From: Flagellimonas myxillae | GTDB taxonomy: Bacteria > Bacteroidota > Bacteroidia > Flavobacteriales > Flavobacteriaceae | Direction: 5' to 3' | NCBI RefSeq assembly: GCF_023502235.1 | Contig: NZ_JAMFLY010000001.1 | Location: forward strand, 744,001-808,000 | DNA: 64,000 bases | Shown here: positions 44,943 to 53,196 of the stretch, one piece after another | How the letters are laid out: each line of letters starts with the position of its first letter | Position numbering within the stretch: the stretch's first letter is position 1 | The notes under the pieces: generated by a model | Seen by the model: the letters and a program-made list of their open reading frames with translations, nothing else | Database searches by the model: none | What the model was told of the DNA's origin: nothing | Program-made: the position numbers and the translations under genes

Positions 44943-45073
44943 CAATTATCAATTAACAATTATCAATAACCAATAACCAATAATCAATAACCAATAATCA
45001 GTAATAAAGCATTACCCAATTGCAATTGATAATTGAAAACTGTTTATTGCTCATTGAATATTGTTCACTGTTT
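44943..45073. repeat. Inverted pair of 7-nt-phased arrays (ORF-less hairpin array)
   Basis: The left arm (44943-45005) is nine consecutive heptads: CAATTAT, CAATTAA, CAATTAT, CAATAAC, CAATAAC, CAATAAT, CAATAAC, CAATAAT, CAGTAAT. After 19 bp the right arm (45025-45073) runs in the opposite sense: ATTGATA, ATTGAAA, ACTGTTT, ATTGCTC, ATTGAAT, ATTGTTC, ACTGTTT. The arms can fold on each other. The right arm supplies the last codons and stop of the RsmB-family gene. The layout equals that of the two four-helix-bundle elements but with no gene inside. Confidence 0.8.
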
Positions 45074-46276
45074 TTTAAGCAATGCCATGTAAAATCCGTC
45101 AAAGCCTTTTTTGGATGCATATACATTTTCCTCCTTGACAAGCTCGAATCCCTTGCCAGCTTCCGATTCCATGAAAGCTTTTACCTGTGCCGTGTTTTCT
45201 TGTGGCAGAATTGAACAGGTGGCGTAGACCATTTGCCCCCCCTTTTTGAGCATCTTACTATAGTTTTGGAGAATATCCTGTTGTACTCCCATGATTCGCT
45301 CCAAGAACTCCGGTTGCAGTTTCCACTTGGAGTCTGGATTTCTTCGGATAACCCCTAATCCGGAACAGGGAGCATCCAAAAGCAGCCGGTCCGCACTGTT
45401 ATGGAGTTTTTTTATAACCTTGGTGGAGTCGATGACCCGGGTTTCTACATTGTGGACACCGTTTCGCCTTGCTCGGACCTTTAACTTTTTGAGCTTACTT
45501 TCATAAATATCCAAGGCAATCAGTTGGCCCTTGTTCTGCATTTGAGACGCTAAGTGTAGCGTTTTTCCACCGGCTCCTGCACAAGCATCGATAACGCGAT
45601 GGCCGGGTTCCACTTCCAGAAAGGGAGCGATCAGTTGGGAGGAGGCATCTTGGACTTCAAATAGTCCATCTTTGAAAGACTCAGTAGTAAAGACGTTTTT
45701 CCGCTCCGTGAGTTTTAGGGCATCCCCATACCCAGGTATTGCTTCAGTATCAATGCCCTGGTCTTGCAGAGCGGCCTGCAATGCCTCTTTTTTGGTTTTC
45801 AGGGTGTTGGTTCGGAGAATTACTTCTGCTTGCTTGTTTAAGGCAGCAATTTCTTGGGTCCAAAGTTTTTTTCCCAAGGACTTTTCCCCAAGTTGGTCTA
45901 TCCAATCCGGCACGGATTCCCTAAACTTTCTGATTTTTGAAAGTTCGTCAAACCTGCCTTTTATCCTGCGTTCAGGGGTTCCTTCCAGCTGTTTCCAATC
46001 CGGGATTCGAATACCTCTAAGCACGCACCAAACAGCGAACATTCGAAATAAATGTGGCCTGGAATACGGTTCGTGGACCTCAGCTATTTCGGCATATAGT
46101 CGCTTCCAGCGGACAATATCATAAGTGGTTTCTGCAATGAATCCTCTATCCCTTGCACCCCATCGCTTATCGTACCTCAGCACTTTCTCTATAACCTTGT
46201 CGGCATATTCATTTTCATTGAAGATCAGGTTGAGGGCGTCTATAACGGCAAATACCAAGTTTCGGTGTAATCGCAT
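45065..46276 (-). CDS. RsmB/NOP family class I SAM-dependent RNA methyltransferase
   Basis: I place the start at the ATG at 46276 (403 residues, MRLHRNLVFAVIDALN), the usual start for flavobacterial members, rather than an upstream in-frame TTG at 46297. An N-terminal helical domain (about 1-150) precedes the m5C methyltransferase domain, with the SAM motif VIDACAGAGGKTLHLAS and the two cysteines of this family in LLDAPCSGLGVIRR and YATCSILPQEN. It should methylate cytosine C5 in rRNA or tRNA. Its last codons lie in the heptad-phased array before purL. Confidence 0.93.
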   Translation of the reverse strand: MRLHRNLVFAVIDALNLIFNENEYADKVIEKVLRYDKRWGARDRGFIAETTYDIVRWKRLYAEIAEVHEPYSRPHLFRMFAVWCVLRGIRIPDWKQLEGTPERRIKGRFDELSKIRKFRESVPDWIDQLGEKSLGKKLWTQEIAALNKQAEVILRTNTLKTKKEALQAALQDQGIDTEAIPGYGDALKLTERKNVFTTESFKDGLFEVQDASSQLIAPFLEVEPGHRVIDACAGAGGKTLHLASQMQNKGQLIALDIYESKLKKLKVRARRNGVHNVETRVIDSTKVIKKLHNSADRLLLDAPCSGLGVIRRNPDSKWKLQPEFLERIMGVQQDILQNYSKMLKKGGQMVYATCSILPQENTAQVKAFMESEAGKGFELVKEENVYASKKGFDGFYMALLKKQ

Positions 46277-46324
46277 CTTAAAAATTAAGAAATGCAAAGG
46301 TATGGTTTCTAGGAAGATTCCAAT

Positions 46325-46332
46325 TACATTTG
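46325..46332 (+). promoter_or_regulatory. -7 box upstream of the Ycf48-like lipoprotein gene
   Basis: TACATTTG fits TAnnTTTG and lies 16 bp upstream of the ATG at 46349, in the spacer between divergent genes. Confidence 0.4.
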
Positions 46333-46348
46333 GGAAAACCCATTTTGC

Positions 46349-47380
46349 ATGAAATATTCGGTATTGGTTTTATTGCTAATTGTTGGCACAGCCTGCTCAA
46401 CGGGAGAAAAGCGAAAGCCATTTACTTCCGTCCATATACAACCTGTTTTGGAGGACTCGGTAAGTATACGGGCCATCGAATTTTTGGATAGGAATACCCT
46501 TGCTTTTGCAGGAAGCAATGGAATGTTTGGAACCGTGGATGTTAAAACGCAAAATGTACGCAGCAATACACAGCAACACGATTCCCTGTTTCCGGAATTT
46601 AGGGCCGTAGCGAAGACTTCCAAGGATTTTTTTATGCTCTCAGCTGGGAACCCGGCGTTGGTTTACAAAACAGGCGAGTTTGGTAAGATGGAGTTGGTCT
46701 ATAAAGAAGAAGGGGAAGGTGTTTTTTACGATTCCATGAAGTTTTGGGATGACAAGGAGGGGATAGCCATTGGAGATACCATGCAAGGGTGCCTGTCCAT
46801 AATCTTGACCGAGGATGGAGGGAAGCATTGGCAAAAGTTACCCTGTTCGCGATTACCACCAGCTGATGAAGCGGAAGGCGCATTTGCCGCCAGTAATACC
46901 AATCTTGCCATAATAGGGGACAAGGTATGGATTGCCACCACAGGGGGAAATGTCTATTCTTCAGGGGATAGGGGAAAAAACTGGACCAAGACTTCAACTC
47001 CCATAGTACAGGAGAAACCTACTGAGGGAATCTATTCCATCGACTTTTACAATGGTAAAATTGGCTTTGCCATTGGTGGGGACTATACCCAGCCCGAATC
47101 AAACAAAGCGAATAAGATAGTTACCCAAGATGGGGGTTTGTCATGGCAATTGGCGGCAGATGGCGCAGAGCCAAACTATAAAAGTTGTGTGCAGTTTGTG
47201 CCAAATACCGGAGGAAAAGGTTTGGTTGCCACGGGATTTACAGGAATTTCCTATTCCCATGACGGTGGGGTAAACTGGAATAAACTTAGTGATGAAGGGT
47301 TCTATTCCCTTCGTTTTTTGAACGACACCATTGCCTACGCCTCGGGCAAAAACCGCATTGCCCAATTGGTGTTTAAATAA
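46349..47380 (+). CDS. BNR/Ycf48-like propeller lipoprotein
   Basis: This 343-residue lipoprotein has Cys16 in VGTACS. It is made of BNR-type propeller blades (SIRAIEFLDRNTLAFAGSNG, LTEDGGKHWQKL, SSGDRGKNWTKT, TQDGGLSWQLA, SHDGGVNWNKL), like Ycf48/HCF136 and the oxidoreductase-labelled proteins of Bacteroidota. No catalytic motif is visible; a role in assembly or ligand binding at the membrane is only a guess. The gene is divergent from the RsmB-family gene (72 bp between starts) and ends before a hairpin shared with a convergent gene. Confidence 0.83.
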   Translation: MKYSVLVLLLIVGTACSTGEKRKPFTSVHIQPVLEDSVSIRAIEFLDRNTLAFAGSNGMFGTVDVKTQNVRSNTQQHDSLFPEFRAVAKTSKDFFMLSAGNPALVYKTGEFGKMELVYKEEGEGVFYDSMKFWDDKEGIAIGDTMQGCLSIILTEDGGKHWQKLPCSRLPPADEAEGAFAASNTNLAIIGDKVWIATTGGNVYSSGDRGKNWTKTSTPIVQEKPTEGIYSIDFYNGKIGFAIGGDYTQPESNKANKIVTQDGGLSWQLAADGAEPNYKSCVQFVPNTGGKGLVATGFTGISYSHDGGVNWNKLSDEGFYSLRFLNDTIAYASGKNRIAQLVFK

Positions 47381-47382
47381 AA

Positions 47383-47408
47383 GAAGCGACGATTGAAACC
47401 GCCGCTTC
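47383..47408 (-). terminator. Terminator between convergent genes
   Basis: The arms GAAGCGACG and CGCCGCTTC pair with one mismatch on the plus strand (a G-U pair on the minus strand). On the minus strand the stem is followed by CTTTTATTT. It probably terminates the small secreted-protein gene at 47434. Confidence 0.5.
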
Positions 47409-47433
47409 CTTTGCTAACTAAAAACCAACCTAA

Positions 47434-47781
47434 CTAAACGTTGACCACCACAAAGTGGCGTCCTGATTTTTTATACCAGATTCCTCTGTATTTATATAAT
47501 TTTCTTCCATTTACCACAACAACCCTTCGGGCGCTGGGCAATCGCTTTACACGGATTCCCCTAGGGGCGGCGCAGACCACATATTTTGGTCCACGGGCCT
47601 TGTACCAAACGCCATCGGCAAAATAGAAGTTGGTTTTCTTGTGTACTACAACTTTGGGTTTTTTAATAGTAGTAACAATGGTTCCGTGTTTGGGATATAC
47701 TCGCACAACTGTTTTTTGGGCACTAACTACCATTGTTCCTAAAAGTGCCAAGCTTATGAGTATTGTTTTTAATGCTTTCAT
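47434..47781 (-). CDS. Small secreted basic protein (DUF6515-like)
   Basis: I choose the ATG at 47781 (115 residues, MKALKTILISLALLGTMVVSAQ), which gives a clean signal peptide; an upstream in-frame start would add 24 unlikely residues. The mature part is strongly basic and repetitive, with two copies of a W-Y-K motif (YFADGVWYKARGPKYVV and YRGIWYKKSGRHFVVV) around a KRLPSARRVVVVNG strand. This resembles DUF6515-type proteins of flavobacteria; the match is by eye. Function is unknown; a cell-wall or surface role is possible. Confidence 0.7.
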   Translation of the reverse strand: MKALKTILISLALLGTMVVSAQKTVVRVYPKHGTIVTTIKKPKVVVHKKTNFYFADGVWYKARGPKYVVCAAPRGIRVKRLPSARRVVVVNGRKLYKYRGIWYKKSGRHFVVVNV

Positions 47782-47840
47782 AATGTAGATTTTTATGGGT
47801 TTTAGTTCTTTGACCACTGTTTTATGAGATGGTTTAAATA

Positions 47841-47866
47841 AAAAAGGAGCCAATTGGCTCCTTTTT
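47841..47866 (-). terminator. Perfect-palindrome terminator of the ECF sigma operon
   Basis: The half AAAAAGGAGCCAA is followed directly by its exact reverse complement, giving a hairpin with A and T runs on both sides, so it can work in both directions. It lies 24 bp beyond the stop of the gene at 47890. Confidence 0.85.
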
Positions 47867-47889
47867 GTGTATTTGGTCGAAATCTGAGG

Positions 47890-48342
47890 TTATCCACTTC
47901 CCATTCTACGTTTGCGCATTTGTTGTAATAGGCGTTTTTTGAAGTCCTCCTCCGCTTTTAGGAGCAAGAGGGTCTTTTTGGGAGAGATCACATTTTTTAT
48001 CCTGGCGATAAAATCCTGTTCCGCATCGTATTTGGCTTTTTGGATAGTCGAATATTGTTCCAATAGGGAAGCAGATTCACTATCTGATAAATCCTGCACC
48101 AAGGCTACGCGAGACCGCAATTCCAGACGCTCTTTTCTTCGTATTTCCTCTAGTTTGGCTTCGTATTCGTTATAAATTGGCCAAAAGTCTTGGGCTTCCA
48201 GGCTCGTAAGATTCACCCGTTCGGTGATAAACGCGATTTTTAAGGTTCTGATGCGTTCCCTAGCCGGTCCTTGTGCAAAACTCCAAGATGTTGCCAGTAC
48301 AAAGGCGAACAATAGTAGTAGTTTTTTATTCATAGTCATCAT
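47890..48342 (-). CDS. Periplasmic sensor-like protein of an ECF sigma module
   Basis: This is a protein of up to 150 residues; a second ATG at 48333 gives a better signal peptide (MNKKLLLLFAFVLATSWSFAQ). The mature part is helical and highly charged: IRTLKIAFITERVNLTSLEAQDFWPIYNEYEAKLEEIRRKER. The LTSLEA-F-P-Y pattern recalls Spy/CpxP-type LTxxQ proteins; flavobacterial members are labelled sensor of ECF-type sigma factor. Its start overlaps the preceding gene by up to 17 bp, so translation is coupled. It is the third gene of the module sigma - anti-sigma - sensor. Confidence 0.78.
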   Translation of the reverse strand: MMTMNKKLLLLFAFVLATSWSFAQGPARERIRTLKIAFITERVNLTSLEAQDFWPIYNEYEAKLEEIRRKERLELRSRVALVQDLSDSESASLLEQYSTIQKAKYDAEQDFIARIKNVISPKKTLLLLKAEEDFKKRLLQQMRKRRMGSG

Positions 48343-48856
48343 AATCCAAATTTAGGTCTTCAAAATCCTCCACATTCTCATCCAAATATTCCATGATATT
48401 TTCTTCCCCTAAGGTATTGTCGAGCATATCAAATAGTTCTAGATTCTCATCAGCCACCACTTCTGCTATTTCATAGGAGCTTAAGCTAAATTCTGTAGAT
48501 TCCAGATATGCATCAATTTCCGAGCTGGCCAAATCGTCAAAAGTTATTTCAGAATTGGAATTCCACGTCAATCCAAAAAATAACAGCAAAACGGCGGCTA
48601 CGGCTGCAATGCTATAGTAATACTTTTTATAAGAGTTTATTGAAATGACTTTGGTGTCCTTTGCTTCAATTTTGGCAATCAGTGCCGGGGTAATGTCTTC
48701 AAAATAGGCCTCTGGAACGGCAAAACCATCAGATTTAGGAATGAGGGATTCGCTCTGAGGATTTTCCTCGGAATGGATTTTATCCATTAACCGGTCATGA
48801 AAGTTCTCAAAATAGCCCTCGGGGGTTTTGAATTTATTTTTTTTGTCTTTTCCCAT
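48326..48856 (-). CDS. Putative anti-sigma factor, single-pass membrane protein
   Basis: This 176-residue protein has a cytoplasmic N-terminal part with two similar short motifs (TPEGYFENFHDRLMDKI and VPEAYFEDITPALIAKI), one membrane segment (about 83-100, YYSIAAVAAVLLLFFGLTW) and a strongly acidic periplasmic tail ending in many Asp and Glu. By position after an ECF sigma gene and by topology it is probably the anti-sigma factor, although it lacks a recognisable zinc anti-sigma (HxxxCxxC) motif. It overlaps the downstream sensor-like gene. Confidence 0.7.
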   Translation of the reverse strand: MGKDKKNKFKTPEGYFENFHDRLMDKIHSEENPQSESLIPKSDGFAVPEAYFEDITPALIAKIEAKDTKVISINSYKKYYYSIAAVAAVLLLFFGLTWNSNSEITFDDLASSEIDAYLESTEFSLSSYEIAEVVADENLELFDMLDNTLGEENIMEYLDENVEDFEDLNLDYDDYE

Positions 48857-48890
48857 CTTTTCTGGTTAGACCAATAAAACCTTAAAAGGT

Positions 48891-49433
48891 TTAATCGGCT
48901 TTAAGATACGCTTCAATTTTCTTTACGGCCAAGTGATAGGAGGTTTTTAAAGCTCCCACAGAGGTTTCCAGTGCAGCCGATATTTCATCATACTTCATGT
49001 TCTGAAAGTATTTCATGTTGAAAACCAACTTTTGCTTATCTGGAAGGGTGGCCAAGGCCCTTTGTAATTTCAACTGGATTTCATCACCTTCAAAATACAC
49101 ATCGGACTGCAAATTTTCCACCAAGGACATTTTCAGCTCCTCATCACTGATCCCGGCCTTTCTTGATTTTTGTTTTAAAAATGTCAAGGACTCATTGGTT
49201 GCAATGCGGTACATCCAAGAATACAATTTACTATCCCCTTTAAATCCGTCAATGTTTCTATAGACTTTGATAAAGGTGTTTTGGAGTACATCGTCGGCGT
49301 CATCATGATTCAAAACAATACGACGTATATGCCAATACAGCCTTTCCTTATAGGTGTTGACCAACACTTCAAAGGCTTTGGCTTGACTTTCCTTTTGTTT
49401 AAGCTCCTGTACTAAGGTCTCCTCAGCAATCAA
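48891..49433 (-). CDS. ECF RNA polymerase sigma factor
   Basis: This 180-residue sigma factor has region 2 (about 20-88) with HDDADDVLQNTFIKVYRNI and SWMYRIATNESLTFLKQ, and region 4 (about 122-175) with LPDKQKLVFNMKYFQNMKYDEI and SVGALKTSYHLAVKKI. No ATG is available: the frame opens with TTG (L-I-A-E-E-T), preceded in frame by a stop 21 bp upstream, so TTG (or ATT) must be the start. It heads a three-gene module with a putative anti-sigma and a sensor-like protein. A degenerate 7-nt array lies just upstream. Confidence 0.9.
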   Translation of the reverse strand: MIAEETLVQELKQKESQAKAFEVLVNTYKERLYWHIRRIVLNHDDADDVLQNTFIKVYRNIDGFKGDSKLYSWMYRIATNESLTFLKQKSRKAGISDEELKMSLVENLQSDVYFEGDEIQLKLQRALATLPDKQKLVFNMKYFQNMKYDEISAALETSVGALKTSYHLAVKKIEAYLKAD

Positions 49434-49491
49434 TTTTTTGTCGATTTGATGCTATGACTAAGGTAAAGGAAAAAGGTTTAAATTTTATTTA

Positions 49492-49590
49492 GACGTGAGA
49501 CGTGAGACGTGAGATATTGAATGTTGGATGTTAGATGTCCAGTGTTCTCTGTTGGATTATTGGAATTTGGTAATTTGAGCTTGCGCTTGA
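49492..49590. repeat. 7-nt-phased array, GACGTGA x3 then degenerate
   Basis: Three perfect copies of GACGTGA (49492-49512) run into decaying heptads in the same phase: GATATTG, AATGTTG, GATGTTA, GATGTCC, AGTGTTC, TCTGTTG and so on to about 49590. The array lies between the ECF sigma gene and the stop of the ABC exporter gene. The GTGAGA core also occurs in the arms around the bundle gene at 35330. Confidence 0.75.
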
Positions 49591-49598
49591 ACTTGAAC

Positions 49599-51428
49599 CT
49601 AACCCAAATTCTGCATTTCCACCAATTTCCTATATCCCTTTTTAGATTTCATGAGTTCTTCATGAGTTCCTTGTTCTATAATCTTCCCTTTGCTAAGTAC
49701 CACAATGGTATCGGCATTTTGAATGGTGGAGAGTCTATGGGCAATAACAATGGAAGTTCGATTTTGCATCATTTTTTCCAGGGCTTCCTGTACCAACTTT
49801 TCGCTTTCGGTATCCAAAGCGGAAGTGGCCTCGTCCAAAATCATGATGGGAGGATTTTTTAGGACCGCTCGGGCAATGGACAGTCGTTGTTTTTGTCCAC
49901 CGCTGAGTTTGTTTCCGCTATCTCCGATATTGGTGTCATATCCATCTGGAAGGTCCAAGATAAAATCATGGGCGTTGGCCACTTTGGCCGCTGCTATAAT
50001 CTCTTCGTCGGTGGCACTTTCCTTGCCCAGACCAATGTTTTTCTTGACGGAATCGTTAAACAAAATGGAGTCTTGGGTTACTAGTCCCATGAGTTCCCGC
50101 AGGGATTTTTTGGTAATATCCTTGATATTGGTCCCATCAATAAGGATCTCTCCCTTGTCCACATCATAAAAACGGGTCACCAAGTTGGCAAGGGTACTTT
50201 TCCCACTCCCGGATTGTCCTACCAACGCTACCGTATGCCCTTTTTTAACCTGTAGGTTGAAATTCTCCAGGACATAGTCATCCTCATATTTAAAGGAAAT
50301 CCCATTAATGGCGATATCCTGGTTAAAATCGGATTTTACCTGAGCATTTGGAACATCGGTAATAGGATTTTCGGTCTCCAGTACTTCAAAAATACGTTCC
50401 GCGGAGGCATTTCCTTTTTTAATATTGTAGTTGACTGTGGTAATGGCCTTAACCGGATTGATGATGGTATAAAACAGCCCGATGTATCCCATAAATTCTT
50501 GGGGTGTGAGGGGACTTTGCTCTCCAAAAACCAAGCTTCCTCCATACCATAGGACGGTTATTACCACAGTAACCCCCAAAAATTCACTGAACGGAGAGGC
50601 TAGCCCTTTGCGCTGTAAAACGGCGGTCATGATTTTTTTGAACCGTTGGGTGGAATCCGTGAATTTTTTAGAGAACCTACCTTCTGCGTTGAATCCCTTG
50701 ATTATTTTCAGGGAGCCCAGGGTTTCTTCCACAAAAGACAAAAATATCCCTGTTTCCTTTTGGGCTTCCAAGGATTGAGATTTTAATTTTTTTCCTACGA
50801 TTGAAATCAAAAAGCCTGCAATAGGCAAAAAGATAAAGACGAACAAGGTCAATTGGGCACTTATGGCCAACATCGAGATCAGTACGATGACGATGGTAAT
50901 GGGTTCTCGCGCCAAGGCCTCCAAGGAGTTGATGATGGAGTTTTCCACTTCTTTTACGTCGGCAGTCATCCGAGCCAGTAAATCCCCTTTTCGGGCCTCC
51001 GAAAAATAGCCTAGGGGCAGGTTTAGGGTTTTATGGTATAGATCATCTTGGATATCCTTCACCATTCCTGTTCGGAGATAGGCCAAAACATACATGGCAG
51101 CGTAGCGGAAAAGATTTTTCAATAAGAAAATCACGATACTGGTGATGCAAATAAAAACTAGTGCCGCTAAGGGTCCTTCATCATCTACTTTTACAGTAAG
51201 AAAATGGTTCAGGGAATTTTCAAGATATTCTTTCAGATTTCCCATTCCCTCATAAACTGGGGCTGTTTCCACTTTTTCCTGGGTTCCAAAAAGTATGCCC
51301 AGAGTTGGGATAAAAATGATAATCGATAATACGTTGAAAATCGAATACAGAATATTGAAAAGTATGTTCAGCAGGCCATATTTGCGGTAAGGACCCGCAA
51401 AACGGAGAATCTTCTTAAAGTAATTCAT
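49599..51428 (-). CDS. MsbA-like ABC exporter (fused permease-ATPase)
   Basis: This 609-residue half-transporter has six membrane segments (about 1-330) and a nucleotide-binding domain with Walker A GQSGSGKST, Q-loop VTQDSILF, signature LSGGQKQR, Walker B IMILDEATSALD and the switch His in VIAHRLS. It should export a lipid or other hydrophobic compound as a homodimer; lipid A-core flipping by MsbA is the nearest known role. It starts 3 bp after the phosphosugar mutase gene ends, so the two share a transcript with the GT2 gene upstream. Confidence 0.94.
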   Translation of the reverse strand: MNYFKKILRFAGPYRKYGLLNILFNILYSIFNVLSIIIFIPTLGILFGTQEKVETAPVYEGMGNLKEYLENSLNHFLTVKVDDEGPLAALVFICITSIVIFLLKNLFRYAAMYVLAYLRTGMVKDIQDDLYHKTLNLPLGYFSEARKGDLLARMTADVKEVENSIINSLEALAREPITIVIVLISMLAISAQLTLFVFIFLPIAGFLISIVGKKLKSQSLEAQKETGIFLSFVEETLGSLKIIKGFNAEGRFSKKFTDSTQRFKKIMTAVLQRKGLASPFSEFLGVTVVITVLWYGGSLVFGEQSPLTPQEFMGYIGLFYTIINPVKAITTVNYNIKKGNASAERIFEVLETENPITDVPNAQVKSDFNQDIAINGISFKYEDDYVLENFNLQVKKGHTVALVGQSGSGKSTLANLVTRFYDVDKGEILIDGTNIKDITKKSLRELMGLVTQDSILFNDSVKKNIGLGKESATDEEIIAAAKVANAHDFILDLPDGYDTNIGDSGNKLSGGQKQRLSIARAVLKNPPIMILDEATSALDTESEKLVQEALEKMMQNRTSIVIAHRLSTIQNADTIVVLSKGKIIEQGTHEELMKSKKGYRKLVEMQNLG

Positions 51429-51431
51429 TCA

Positions 51432-53138
51432 TTACAAATTCAATTCGGAAACGATACCTTCCAATTTAGCATCCAACTGCGAACTTACTGTTTTGTAATC
51501 GGCAGCATTTTCTAACTTGGCGTTGGTGCTCATATAAAACTTGACTTTTGGTTCGGTTCCGCTAGGTCTTGCGGCAATTCGTGTGCCATCTTCGGTCTCG
51601 TAGATCAAAACGTTTGATTTTGGCAGGTCTATGGTCTTTTCCTCTCCAGTTTGTACATTTTTGGCAGTTGAGGTGTTGTAATCCTCTATCCAAACCACCT
51701 TGGAACCTTGTACGGATTCTACCGGATTTTCTTTAAAATCCTTGAGCATTTGTTTGATTTCTACGGCCCCGCTAATCCCTTTTTTGGTTAATGAGATTAG
51801 TTTTTCCTTGTAAAAGCCAAAGCTCACATAGCTATTGATCAATTCTTCATAGAAAGAGCTTCCGTTTGCCTTGGAACTCGCCGCAATCTCGCAGGCTAGT
51901 AGGGTAGAGGTGACCGCATCTTTGTCCCGAACAAAATCACCTACCATATATCCGAAACTCTCCTCTCCTCCGCCAATAAATTGCGAATCTGGGAAGTCCT
52001 TGATCATTTTGCCGATCCATTTAAAACCGGTCAATGAGGTTTTGCACTCCACGCCATAGGCTTTCGCCATTTGGGCCATCATAGGGGTGGATACAATGGT
52101 TGAGGCCACAAATTCGTTACCCTTAAATCCTTTTTCCTTGAAGCGGTCCAATAGGAATTTGGTCATCAAGACCATCGTCTGGTTCCCATTGAGCAGTTCC
52201 ATTCTTCCTTCCAAGTTTCTAACGGCGATTCCCAGACGGTCACTATCAGGGTCGGTTCCCACCACCATATCTGCGCCAATTTCCTCGGCTTTTTCGATGG
52301 CCATGGCCAGGGCGGCCGGTTCTTCTGGGTTGGGCGATTCCACAGTTGGGAATGCTCCGTCGGGTTCGGCTTGTTCCGCGATAACGGTAACATTGTTATA
52401 TCCTGCCCGCTTTAGTACTTCTGGGATGGCGGTGATGGAGGTCCCGTGCAGCGAGGTGAATACAATCTTAAAATTTTCCTTCCCTGGGGCGTTAAAGTTG
52501 CCATTGTTTACCGAGGCCTCAAAAAAAGCTTCGTCCACTTCTGTGTCGATCTGTTCAATAAGGGAAGGATTGGAATCGAATTTAATGTCTTCAAAAGATA
52601 GGGCCTCAATTTCTGCAATGATTTCCCCATCTTGTGGAGGTACGATCTGACAACCATCGGACCAATACACTTTGTAACCATTGTACTCCGGCGGATTGTG
52701 GGAAGCTGTCAGTACAATTCCAGCATCACAACCCAAATGCCTTACCGCAAACGAAAGTTCTGGTGTGGTACGGAGTTCGGAAAAAAGAAACACTTTGATG
52801 CCATTGGCAGAAAAAACTTCGGCAACGGTCTTGGACAAAGTGTCAGAGTTATGGCGACAGTCGTATGCAATCACTACTTTAACTTCCTTGTCACCATATA
52901 CCTTTTTAAGGTAATTGCTTAGCCCCTGCGTATTTTTTCCGAGGGTATATCTGTTGATTCTGTTGGTTCCCACGCCCATTACCCCACGCATACCTCCTGT
53001 GCCAAACTCGAGATTTTTATAGAAACGTTCCTTGAGTTCCTCAGTGTCGTTTTCCATTAAATGTTGAATCTCTTTCTTGGTATCGGCATCAAAAAAATCG
53101 GATAGCCAGGTCTGTGCGGTTGTGGTAATCGAATCCAT
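51432..53138 (-). CDS. Phospho-sugar mutase (phosphoglucomutase/phosphomannomutase)
   Basis: This is a 568-residue alpha-D-phosphohexomutase. The active-site serine loop is VLTASHNPPEYNGYK, the metal loop VGTDPDSDRLGIAV, the sugar-binding loop GGGEESFGYMVGD and the phosphate-binding loop ARPSGTEPKVKFY. It interconverts hexose-1- and hexose-6-phosphates, feeding sugar-nucleotide and trehalose synthesis. Its length fits the longer PgcA/PGM2-like branch. It lies between a GT2 glycosyltransferase and an MsbA-like exporter, which suggests a surface-glycan or lipid context. Confidence 0.94.
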   Translation of the reverse strand: MDSITTTAQTWLSDFFDADTKKEIQHLMENDTEELKERFYKNLEFGTGGMRGVMGVGTNRINRYTLGKNTQGLSNYLKKVYGDKEVKVVIAYDCRHNSDTLSKTVAEVFSANGIKVFLFSELRTTPELSFAVRHLGCDAGIVLTASHNPPEYNGYKVYWSDGCQIVPPQDGEIIAEIEALSFEDIKFDSNPSLIEQIDTEVDEAFFEASVNNGNFNAPGKENFKIVFTSLHGTSITAIPEVLKRAGYNNVTVIAEQAEPDGAFPTVESPNPEEPAALAMAIEKAEEIGADMVVGTDPDSDRLGIAVRNLEGRMELLNGNQTMVLMTKFLLDRFKEKGFKGNEFVASTIVSTPMMAQMAKAYGVECKTSLTGFKWIGKMIKDFPDSQFIGGGEESFGYMVGDFVRDKDAVTSTLLACEIAASSKANGSSFYEELINSYVSFGFYKEKLISLTKKGISGAVEIKQMLKDFKENPVESVQGSKVVWIEDYNTSTAKNVQTGEEKTIDLPKSNVLIYETEDGTRIAARPSGTEPKVKFYMSTNAKLENAADYKTVSSQLDAKLEGIVSELNL

Positions 53139-53196
53139 GAATTGTAATGTAGTATTTTCCCGTTAAAAGTACGAAGAATCTGAAATTGCGCCCCTT

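Noticed and set aside
41108..45073. Tandem arrays as CRISPR arrays
   Set aside because: Units are only 7 bp with no spacers between them and no cas genes nearby.
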